13,554 nt of DNA from an uncultured Bacteroidota bacterium (GTDB lineage Bacteria; Bacteroidota; Bacteroidia; Chitinophagales; Chitinophagaceae): assembly GCA_946479615.1 (NCBI GenBank), contig CAMLGR010000131.1:1-13554 (forward strand), read 5' to 3'. The position numbers were made by a program, and so were the translations under genes. Below, one piece after another: positions 7,156 to 13,554 of this stretch. Position 1 is the stretch's first letter. Each line of letters starts with the position of its first letter. The notes under the pieces were generated by a model, which searched no databases, had not been told where the DNA came from, and worked only from the letters and a program-made list of their open reading frames with translations.

Positions 7156-7204
7156 CTAAAACTTAACACTTAACCCCTGACACTTCACATCTAAAACTTA
7201 ACCC
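7156..7204 (-). repeat. Heptamer tandem array, minus-strand orientation (7 units)
   Basis: Read on the minus strand, seven in-phase 7-nt units fit the same consensus as the facing array (GTGTTAA, GTTTTAG, GGGTTAA, ATGTGAA, and one divergent GTGTCAG). A degenerate extension may run to 7135. The array is the inverted counterpart of 7064-7126, with about 30 bp between the clear units. Its first two units supply the final codons and the TAG stop of the substrate-binding protein gene. Confidence 0.8.
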
Positions 7205-8840
7205 CCATCCTCACTCTGCGCAGTTCGAGCAGGTTGAGTGCATTGGGATCAAAGCCAACAATACCAGGTTGTACCAGGTGAATGACTTTATCATACCATA
7301 AGGGAACTACCGGTGCATCATCGATCACTAATTGATCGGCCTGCCGGTAAAGGGAATAACGAATGGAATCGTTTTGTTCCAGCAATGCTTTTTCGAATAA
7401 AGCATCGAAGCGGGGATTACTATAGCGTGTATAATTAGGAGGTGCAGGATTTTTTGAATAAAAAACAGATAAATAATTTTCAGCATCAGGATAATCTGCG
7501 ATCCAGCTTCCACGGAAAAATAAAGCCCTTGAGTTGGACGTCATTTCCAGTAATAAATATTTCTGCACGGTTTCGGTTTGTACCGGTATGCCTGTTTCTC
7601 CCAATTGCCTGGCGATAAAATCAGCCATGTCTGCATACACCGCGATTGTCAATAACTTAATTACCGGTAATCCTTTTCCATCCGGGAAACCGGCTTCTGC
7701 CAGCAGTTGCCTGCTTTTAACCGGATCATAAGTATATCCTTTTACGATCGAAGAATCGAAAGAAGGTAATCCTGCCGGTACAAATCCTGATTCGGCAGCT
7801 GCACTTAATGAATTGCGGAGATACAGGATCATCTTGCGGCGATCAAATCCATAATTGATCGCCTGTCTTATTTTTTTGATCCGTAACGGGGAGTTTTTAA
7901 CCAATGGATTGGTTGTATCCACGAGGATACCAAAATATTCCGTGTTGAGATAGGGATTGATCTGCAATTGTACTTTGTTTTTCCAGCCCTCTCTCAAAGC
8001 TCCCCGTTTGGTCAGTAATTCATCTTTAAAAGAAGGATCGATATCATTGATAAAATCCAGTTTATGCTGACGGAATAACAAGAACTCCGTAGCCTTGCTG
8101 TCATAAAAAGTCACTTTGATACCATCGAGATAGGGCAGGCGGTTACCTGTTTCATCTTTTTCAAAATAATGATCATTCCTTTTCAATACCAGCGCCTGTC
8201 CTTCTTCCCAGGCCAGGAAACGGAAAGGCCCTGTACCGACAGGGTGGCGGCGAAAATCGGGGCCATATTTCTTTACCGCTTCCGGCGCTACTATGGAGCA
8301 ATATTGCATGGATAAGATACCCAGTACCGGGTGATAAGGTTTTAGCAGGGTAAGCCGGAAAGTCGTATCATCGATCGCAGTAAACGGATGGACCGGATCG
8401 ACCTTGCCATTGAAGATCCAGGCGCCCGAACTGGCCACCTGTTTATCCAGTATCCGGGAAAAACTAAACACCACATCGGCAGCAGTCATTTTTTTTCCTT
8501 TTCCACCAGGAAAAGCTGCATCGTCATGGAAGAAAACATCGTCCCTTAAATGAAAAGTATACGAAAGCCTGTCTTCCGACACATCCCAGCTTTTGGCCAG
8601 CGAAGGAACGATATGCAGGCTGTCATCCACCTGCAAGAGGGTATTGAACAACTGGTGGGCCGGCCACATGGTGGACTGGTTCTTGGCAAAAGCAGGGTCG
8701 AGGGAAGCGATACCGGTAAATTCATTATAATGAAAGATATTGCGCTCTGTATTATTTTCACCCAGGCAACCCAGCAGTACCCAGGTGCAACAGGCGATGA
8801 TCCAGCGGGCATATCTTTCTTTAACAGGCATAATTCGCAT
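7191..8840 (-). CDS. ABC transporter substrate-binding lipoprotein, family 5 (peptide/oligopeptide type)
   Basis: This is a SBP_bac_5 (DppA/OppA-like) solute-binding protein, 549 aa, probably binding peptides or a related solute at the outer face of the inner membrane. A signal peptide ends in the lipobox LLGC (lipidated C25). Family segments in order are FNTLLQVDDSLHIVPSLAKSWDVSED (65-90, named by its ends), TAADVVFSFSRILD (119-132), VGTGPFRF (201-208), and LVLKRNDHYF (217-226) with LPYLDGIKV. A C-terminal lobe ends with DAPVVPLWYDK. A second in-frame ATG at 8831 is also a plausible start and leaves a signal peptide three residues shorter. No permease or ATPase gene is adjacent, so it is an orphan here. 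The gene diverges from the M1 peptidase. Its last codons (V-K-F-stop) lie inside the heptamer repeat array. Confidence 0.9.
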   Translation of the reverse strand: MRIMPVKERYARWIIACCTWVLLGCLGENNTERNIFHYNEFTGIASLDPAFAKNQSTMWPAHQLFNTLLQVDDSLHIVPSLAKSWDVSEDRLSYTFHLRDDVFFHDDAAFPGGKGKKMTAADVVFSFSRILDKQVASSGAWIFNGKVDPVHPFTAIDDTTFRLTLLKPYHPVLGILSMQYCSIVAPEAVKKYGPDFRRHPVGTGPFRFLAWEEGQALVLKRNDHYFEKDETGNRLPYLDGIKVTFYDSKATEFLLFRQHKLDFINDIDPSFKDELLTKRGALREGWKNKVQLQINPYLNTEYFGILVDTTNPLVKNSPLRIKKIRQAINYGFDRRKMILYLRNSLSAAAESGFVPAGLPSFDSSIVKGYTYDPVKSRQLLAEAGFPDGKGLPVIKLLTIAVYADMADFIARQLGETGIPVQTETVQKYLLLEMTSNSRALFFRGSWIADYPDAENYLSVFYSKNPAPPNYTRYSNPRFDALFEKALLEQNDSIRYSLYRQADQLVIDDAPVVPLWYDKVIHLVQPGIVGFDPNALNLLELRRVRMGVKF

Positions 8841-8847
8841 TTACGAT

Positions 8848-8855
8848 TAAATTTA
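8848..8855. promoter_or_regulatory. Candidate shared palindromic -7 element between divergent genes
   Basis: TAAATTTA reads the same on both strands and on each strand is one base from TAnnTTTG. It sits centrally in the 31-bp gap. On the minus strand TTTG at 8880-8877, 21 bp upstream, is a good -33 partner, and transcription would start near 8842, favouring the ATG at 8831 or a leaderless start at 8840. On the plus strand a start near 8861 would give a leader of about 10 nt for the peptidase, but no clear -33 is visible. Confidence 0.3.
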
Positions 8856-8871
8856 CATTCAAATTCAATCA

Positions 8872-10527
8872 ATGGACAAATACTTCTCTAAAATAACAGT
8901 CGCTCTTCTCCTCGTATTGAGCGCCGGTTATTGTTCGGCACAATATACTCACCAGGATACCTTGCGTGGCAGTGTAGGCGCGGGCCGGTCATGGTGGAAT
9001 ATCACACAATACAATATCAGCGTCGTTGTAGATATCGATAAAAAATATATCAGTGGCACTAATACCATCACATTCGATGTGGTGCAACCGGGACAGAATA
9101 AAGTGATGCAGATCGATCTGCAAAAACCGATGGAGATCGAAAAGATTGAAGATGTCAATAATAAACTCCGTGTGCTCCCTTTCAAAAGAGAAGGCAATGT
9201 GTATTGGGTGGATTTCGGACAAACCAATTTTGAAGCTGGTCCGGATCAAAAGCCACAGGTTATCATCATTCATTTTAAAGGTAATCCCCGCCAGGCTGTA
9301 CGCGCTCCCTGGGATGGCGGCTGGGTATGGACACATGATGCCAATGCAAGACCCTGGGCCACGGTGGCCTGCCAGGGATTGGGCGCCAGCGTATGGTATC
9401 CCTGTAAAGATTACCAGGGCGACGAGCCGGATAATGGCGCAAAGCTTAATATCACTGTAGCCGATTCATTGGTGGCTGTAGGCAATGGCCGTTTGAAAAA
9501 TAAAATATCCAATCATAACGGCACCACCACCTGGCAATGGGAAGTCACCAACCCGATCAATAATTATGATATCGTTCCCTATATCGGTTACTATGTCAAC
9601 TGGTCGGAAAAATTTGCCGGTGAAAAAGGCGATCTCGATTGCAGCTACTGGGTACTTGATTATGACCTGGAAAAAGCCAAACAGCAATTCGGACGCGATG
9701 TAAAACCCATGCTGAGTTGTTTTGAACAATGGTTTGGCCCCTACCCGTTTTATGAAGACGGATATAAACTCGTAGAAGCGCCACACCTGGGTATGGAACA
9801 CCAGAGCGCCGTAGCCTATGGCAATAAATTCAAAAATGGTTATCTCGGCATGGACCTGTCAGGTACCGGCCAGGGTTTGAAATGGGATTATATCATTGTC
9901 CATGAAAGCGGTCATGAATGGTTTGGCAACAGCATTACATCCAACGATATTGCCGATATGTGGGTGCATGAAGGCATTACCGATTATTCTGAAACATTAT
10001 TTACCGAATGCCGGTCGGGTAAAAAAGCAGCGGAAGAATATGTACAGGGGCAACGCAAAGGCATTCAGAATACAAGTACCATCATCGGTGTGTATGGTGT
10101 AAACAAGGAAGGCAGCGGCGATATGTATCCCAAAGGCGCCAATATGCTGCACACGATCCGGCAGATCATTGATGATGATGCTAAATTCAAAGAGATACTA
10201 AGAGGATTGAGCAAAGAATTTTATCATAAAACAGTTACCACCGCGCAGATCGAGAATTATATCAGTGAAAAATCAGGCAAGGACCTTTCCAAAGTATTTG
10301 ATCAGTACCTGCGTACGACCAATATCCCCGTACTGGAATATAAATCTGCAGGCAAAGACATTTCTTATCGCTGGACCGATGTGGTGGCTGGTTTTAATAT
10401 GCCGGTGAAATTAAAGAATGGCGAATGGCTTTATCCCACTACCGAATGGAAAACGATAGCCGAAAAAAAGACAGGCAAAGAGTCAGAGCCTGATCCTAAT
10501 TTTTATATTCAAACCCGGAAATCATAA
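8872..10527 (+). CDS. Exported M1-family zinc aminopeptidase
   Basis: This M1 (gluzincin) metallopeptidase is predicted to remove N-terminal residues from peptides outside the cytoplasm. The 551-aa protein has a signal peptide (residues 1-23, ending YCSA). An N-terminal beta saddle domain follows (about 38-245). The substrate-recognition motif that is GAMEN in classic members reads LGMEHQSA here (306-313), as in the ColAP-like subgroup. The zinc site is HESGH (344-348) with the third ligand E367 in WVHEGITDY, giving HExxH-X18-E. Y419 in MYPKGANML matches the transition-state tyrosine region. After a short C-terminal beta segment the protein ends near 551 aa, without the long helical domain of full-size PepN (about 870 aa). 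No lipobox or T9SS domain is present, so it is probably periplasmic. It starts 31 bp from the divergent substrate-binding protein gene. Confidence 0.93.
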   Translation: MDKYFSKITVALLLVLSAGYCSAQYTHQDTLRGSVGAGRSWWNITQYNISVVVDIDKKYISGTNTITFDVVQPGQNKVMQIDLQKPMEIEKIEDVNNKLRVLPFKREGNVYWVDFGQTNFEAGPDQKPQVIIIHFKGNPRQAVRAPWDGGWVWTHDANARPWATVACQGLGASVWYPCKDYQGDEPDNGAKLNITVADSLVAVGNGRLKNKISNHNGTTTWQWEVTNPINNYDIVPYIGYYVNWSEKFAGEKGDLDCSYWVLDYDLEKAKQQFGRDVKPMLSCFEQWFGPYPFYEDGYKLVEAPHLGMEHQSAVAYGNKFKNGYLGMDLSGTGQGLKWDYIIVHESGHEWFGNSITSNDIADMWVHEGITDYSETLFTECRSGKKAAEEYVQGQRKGIQNTSTIIGVYGVNKEGSGDMYPKGANMLHTIRQIIDDDAKFKEILRGLSKEFYHKTVTTAQIENYISEKSGKDLSKVFDQYLRTTNIPVLEYKSAGKDISYRWTDVVAGFNMPVKLKNGEWLYPTTEWKTIAEKKTGKESEPDPNFYIQTRKS

Positions 10528-10549
10528 TTCGTTCAGATAACAACTGCTC

Positions 10550-11860
10550 ATGTCGGAGATTATCAACCGTATATTAATAGGGGTGACCGTTTGCATACTG
10601 ATCTTTTCCATCAACAGGGATATAGAACTGGAAAAACAATATACCGGTGATCTGCGGAACCGCATCGTTGGTGCACGGCTGCAGAAGGATGGACAGCTCC
10701 CCTATTTTTATAAATGGCGTACCGGTGATGGATTGCGGTATTATGATCCACAGAACTTTGATTCCTTACAGGTTTCCAATATCACTGCTTCACCTTTTAC
10801 ACACCAACTGCTCTACCCGATTGCGGATATGCCGCAACGTTCTGTATCGCGTGTATGGCTGATCATTGAATATGTATTACTGTTACTGACTGCTATACTG
10901 GGCTTTTCACTGGCCCGTAACAATCCGCAAAGATGGGCAGTAAGTATTGTCACAGGCATCTTTCTTCTTACTGCTGGCTGGAAGGGCCATATAGCAGCAG
11001 GACAATATTATATCCTGGTACCGGCTCTCTGCATGTTGTTTTTTTATTTTATCTATAGCTGGAAATTATCTCTTCATTTCATAGCAGGGATAATTGCAGC
11101 TTCACTGGTATTGATCAGGCCCACGCTTGTCTTATTCCTTCTACCCTTATTACCTGTCTTCTTCTCCTGGCCATTGCGAAACCGCTTGTTTTTTGTATCA
11201 GCCGCCTTGCTTCCTGTACTTTTTGCTATTGGCAGCTCTCATAAACTGGCGTTATGGAATGATTACCGGGACGCATTGCATGAGCAGGTAAAATCCCATC
11301 AGCAACAACATCCGCTTACCAACCCGGCAAATGCTGTTGATCCCCATTTTCAAAACTGGGAAGGCTGGTCTGTCGCACAAATAAAAATTGATGCAACCCG
11401 GCACCCTTTTTATTTTGAATCGGAACATGGAAATCTTTTTGTGATCGTGAAACAGGCCGGTATCCGGTTGCCGGTATGGTCGCTGTTTATCCTGCCCTTC
11501 CTGCTACTCCTGCTGATTGGCTTGTTCTTTTATAAAACGAAAATCAATGTCCTGATCCCCTCGCCGGTGCCATTGGCTATCCTGGGCGCCTGCCTGTATA
11601 TGCTTATGGATATCTGTTCTCCTTTCTACCGGTTCCAGTATAATTCAGTGCAATGGTTCTTTCCACTTTTATTGGCCGCCGCATTTTATAAAAAACAGTT
11701 CATGCCTGTATATATACTGGTAGTAACAGGATTACTTTTGAACATTATTGAAATAAAAGCCATCGGGTTTGAACATACGATCGGCGAGCTGCTGGTATTA
11801 TCAGGATTGCTTGTTCTCGCTTTCCGGTCGATCATCACTAAAATAAAAGCAGTTGCCTGA
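10550..11860 (+). CDS. Polytopic membrane protein, GT87/DUF2029-like glycosyltransferase candidate
   Basis: The 436-aa protein has roughly ten hydrophobic helices. The first is at about 7-23. A hydrophilic outer loop follows, with DLRNRIVGARLQKDGQLP (34-51) and YYDP (64-67). That arrangement, with an acidic residue just after helix 1 followed by an 'xxAxxLxxGxxP' pattern and a YDP, is typical of GT-C enzymes of the GT87/DUF2029 group, which use polyprenyl-phosphate sugars. A second outer loop spans about 230-305, and SPFYRFQYNSVQWFFPLL (357-374) resembles the family's C-terminal region. The fold assignment is moderate and the sugar or acceptor unknown. The gene begins 22 bp after the M1 peptidase and ends 34 bp before a flippase, consistent with co-transcription and with envelope-glycan assembly. 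No SD is visible. Confidence 0.72.
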   Translation: MSEIINRILIGVTVCILIFSINRDIELEKQYTGDLRNRIVGARLQKDGQLPYFYKWRTGDGLRYYDPQNFDSLQVSNITASPFTHQLLYPIADMPQRSVSRVWLIIEYVLLLLTAILGFSLARNNPQRWAVSIVTGIFLLTAGWKGHIAAGQYYILVPALCMLFFYFIYSWKLSLHFIAGIIAASLVLIRPTLVLFLLPLLPVFFSWPLRNRLFFVSAALLPVLFAIGSSHKLALWNDYRDALHEQVKSHQQQHPLTNPANAVDPHFQNWEGWSVAQIKIDATRHPFYFESEHGNLFVIVKQAGIRLPVWSLFILPFLLLLLIGLFFYKTKINVLIPSPVPLAILGACLYMLMDICSPFYRFQYNSVQWFFPLLLAAAFYKKQFMPVYILVVTGLLLNIIEIKAIGFEHTIGELLVLSGLLVLAFRSIITKIKAVA

Positions 11861-11894
11861 TACTGAATTTATAATTTCACGTTACATTTAACCC

Positions 11895-13406
11895 ATGAGC
11901 AAAATCAGGCAGCAAAGCATTCTTTCTTCTCTTGTCATCTATCTGGGTTTTGGCGTAGGATTGCTCAATACTTACTTTTTCACCAAAAACGGGCTTTTTA
12001 CTTCCGATCAATACGGCCTGACCAGCGTTTTTGTCGCTATTTCCACGCTGATGATGGCTTTTGCCGGCTTGTCCATGCCTACCTATGTTTTTAAATTCTA
12101 TCATTATTATAACGATCACCTGCCGGTACGAAAAAATGATATGCTGACCTGGGGATTGCTGATCAGCAGTATCGGTTTTATATTGGTGATGATAGCGGGA
12201 CTGGTCTTTAAGAATCTCGTCATCCGGAAATTCGGAGAGCACTCACCACAATTACTGACTTATTATTACTGGATATTCCCGCTCGGATTTGGCCTGACCA
12301 TTTATACCGTACTGGAAGCTTATGCCTGGAACCTGGGCAAAGCGGTACTGACCAGTTTCCTGAAAGAGGTGCAATGGAGACTGCTGACAACGGTGCTGAT
12401 TGTGCTGTTCATCGTTGGTGTCATCAGGGACTTTGACATTTTTATCAAATTATACGCATTCACATTTTTAGCGATTGCGGTGACCCTTTTTTTATACCTG
12501 GTACTGACCAAGCGGGTTCATTTCACCTTTAACGTAAGTAAAGTAAGCCGTCGCTATTTTAAAAAGATACTTTCTCTTTGCCTGTTTGTTTATCTCGCTA
12601 CGATTATCAATACACTGGCGCAGGTGTTTGATTCGATCGTGATCGCTTCGGTACTCGAAGATGGAATGACCAAGGCGGGAATCTTTGCCCTGGCACAGAT
12701 CTGTACCAATGTTATCCAGGCGCCGCAACGGGGTATTGTCGCTTCTTCCATTTCCCATTTATCAAGAGCCTGGAAAGACAAGAACATAGCGCTGTTGCAG
12801 AAGATCTACCAGCGTTCTTCTGTCAATCAGCTCATCTTTGCCACAGGACTATTTATGCTGATCGCACTTAACTATACCGATGCGATTAAGACTTTAGGAT
12901 TAAAAAACGATTACCTGTTGGGATTTAATGCATTTATTGTATTAGGTCTGACGCGGATCATCGACATGGGTACCGGTTTAAATGCCCAGATCATTGCCAC
13001 TTCCAATTTCTGGCGGTTTGAACTGACCAGCGGGATTGTATTGCTGGCGCTTACACTTCCTCTTACATTGATCATGACGCGCCAGTATGATATACTCGGT
13101 CCTGCTATTGCCAGTTTGATTTCCATTACTGTGTTTAATGTGATCCGGCTTATATTTCTATGGTATAAATTCAGGCTCTTTCCTTTTACCCTGCAATCGC
13201 TTTATATCGTATTGGTAGGCGCTGCGGCGGGCATTGCCTGTTATTACGCTTTTTATACAATGAGCGGATTACCAGCTATCCTGCTCAGGTGTTTTGTATT
13301 CAGCATACTATTCCTGGGCACGGTAACATACTTTAAAATGTCACCCGACATTCAACCGGTGCTGCAGTCCTTTTTTAAAAGATTAGGTATAGGAAAAGAT
13401 AAATAG
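11895..13406 (+). CDS. Oligosaccharide flippase (Wzx-like, MOP superfamily)
   Basis: The 503-aa integral membrane protein has about 12-14 hydrophobic helices and the layout of polysaccharide-biosynthesis flippases. It opens with an N-terminal MSKIRQQSILSSLVIYLGFGVGLLN-type first helix, followed by TKNGLFTSDQYGLTSVF, a conserved early loop seen in Bacteroidota members. A central segment, LATIINTLAQVFDSIVIASVL (about 235-255), and the PQRGIVASSISHLSRAW region (about 278-294) match the second half of the fold. Such proteins flip undecaprenyl-linked oligosaccharides across the inner membrane for O-antigen, capsule or exopolysaccharide. The substrate cannot be read from the sequence. It follows the GT87-like gene closely (34 bp). 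TACATTTA just before the ATG is too close to act as a normal promoter, so the gene probably belongs to the upstream operon. No clear terminator follows. Confidence 0.85.
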   Translation: MSKIRQQSILSSLVIYLGFGVGLLNTYFFTKNGLFTSDQYGLTSVFVAISTLMMAFAGLSMPTYVFKFYHYYNDHLPVRKNDMLTWGLLISSIGFILVMIAGLVFKNLVIRKFGEHSPQLLTYYYWIFPLGFGLTIYTVLEAYAWNLGKAVLTSFLKEVQWRLLTTVLIVLFIVGVIRDFDIFIKLYAFTFLAIAVTLFLYLVLTKRVHFTFNVSKVSRRYFKKILSLCLFVYLATIINTLAQVFDSIVIASVLEDGMTKAGIFALAQICTNVIQAPQRGIVASSISHLSRAWKDKNIALLQKIYQRSSVNQLIFATGLFMLIALNYTDAIKTLGLKNDYLLGFNAFIVLGLTRIIDMGTGLNAQIIATSNFWRFELTSGIVLLALTLPLTLIMTRQYDILGPAIASLISITVFNVIRLIFLWYKFRLFPFTLQSLYIVLVGAAAGIACYYAFYTMSGLPAILLRCFVFSILFLGTVTYFKMSPDIQPVLQSFFKRLGIGKDK

Positions 13407-13554
13407 GGATTTATGCAATGGAATACGGATTCCACAGATAAAAAAATCCATTCCCTCTTAATCCACATTTCATCCCTCCATCCGTCCCATCCGTGCTCTA
13501 TATCATTAACCAACAAGTATAGACAATGACACTCACCTATCATTCACAATAATC
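13407..13554. repeat. Intergenic tail with a small palindrome and degenerate GGAT-type repeats
   Basis: No gene is supported in these 148 bases. TGGAAT (13419-13424) pairs with ATTCCA (13429-13434) around a 4-nt loop, but an A-run rather than a T-run follows, so it is not a typical terminator for the flippase. From about 13445 to 13494 the motif ATCC recurs at irregular spacing (ATCCATTCC, AATCCA, CATCCCTCC, and ATCCGT twice). Confidence 0.4.

Noticed and set aside
7094..7202. The 20-bp inverted repeat as transposon ends or a rho-independent terminator
   Set aside because: The interior is only 69 bp with no transposase fragment or target duplication. No T-tract follows either arm, and the heptamer arrays explain the inverted repeat.
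7064..7204. CRISPR-like array
   Set aside because: The units are contiguous 7-mers without spacers, and there are no cas genes.
9466..9801. Minus-strand 111-codon frame within the M1 peptidase gene
   Set aside because: It overlaps a fully supported peptidase with an intact zinc site. Its composition is that of an antisense shadow.
11883..11890. TACATTTA as a promoter for the flippase
   Set aside because: It ends 4 bp before the ATG, so transcription would begin at or inside the start codon. Co-transcription with the preceding gene is simpler.
13419..13434. TGGAAT/ATTCCA palindrome as a terminator of the flippase gene
   Set aside because: The stem is only 6 bp and is followed by an A-run, not a T-run, on the plus strand.
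13352..13543. Minus-strand 63-codon frame at the right end
   Set aside because: It overlaps the flippase 3' end and the GGAT-repeat region, which generates the low-complexity translation. No family is recognisable.

Overview
The window looks like a chromosomal segment of a Bacteroidota bacterium, most probably of the Chitinophagaceae type. The phylum call rests on three things seen here: a secreted protein with a C-terminal type IX secretion (T9SS) sorting domain, several promoter-like sites matching the Bacteroidota -7 element TAnnTTTG, and mostly weak or absent Shine-Dalgarno sequences with moderate GC. The family-level guess is inference from overall protein character. I see no tRNA, rRNA, CRISPR array, transposase, phage gene or defence system. 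Most of the window is ordinary housekeeping and envelope gene content.

Layout. Positions 1-246 (minus) hold the N-terminal part of an unidentified single-pass membrane protein. A proline dehydrogenase (543-1793, minus) and a hotdog acyl-CoA thioesterase (1874-2389, plus) diverge from a short gap with interleaved promoters. The thioesterase converges on a MutS2-family ATPase (2428-4539, minus) that ends before any Smr nuclease domain. An exported lipoprotein methionine sulfoxide reductase A (4749-5411, plus) follows. It is closed by a strong hairpin terminator and converges on a T9SS-exported protein (5477-6709, minus).

Positions 6710-7190 are noncoding or doubtful. They contain two oppositely oriented arrays of a degenerate 7-bp repeat (consensus GTGTTAA), the second of which runs into the 3' end of the next gene. 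That gene is a lipoprotein peptide/oligopeptide ABC substrate-binding protein (7191-8840, minus). It diverges, 31 bp apart, from an exported M1-family zinc aminopeptidase (8872-10527, plus). The peptidase is followed closely by a polytopic GT87/DUF2029-like glycosyltransferase candidate (10550-11860) and a Wzx-like flippase (11895-13406). The last 148 bases are noncoding with degenerate GGAT-type repeats.

Functional links (inference): the divergent peptide-binding lipoprotein and M1 peptidase could serve peptide use outside the cytoplasm. The glycosyltransferase and flippase are a plausible envelope-glycan pair. Proline dehydrogenase and the thioesterase are unrelated metabolic genes that share a control region. 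The most unusual material is the paired heptamer arrays, in which nearly every unit carries a stop trinucleotide, and the Smr-less MutS2. I did not find a convincing new multi-gene system.
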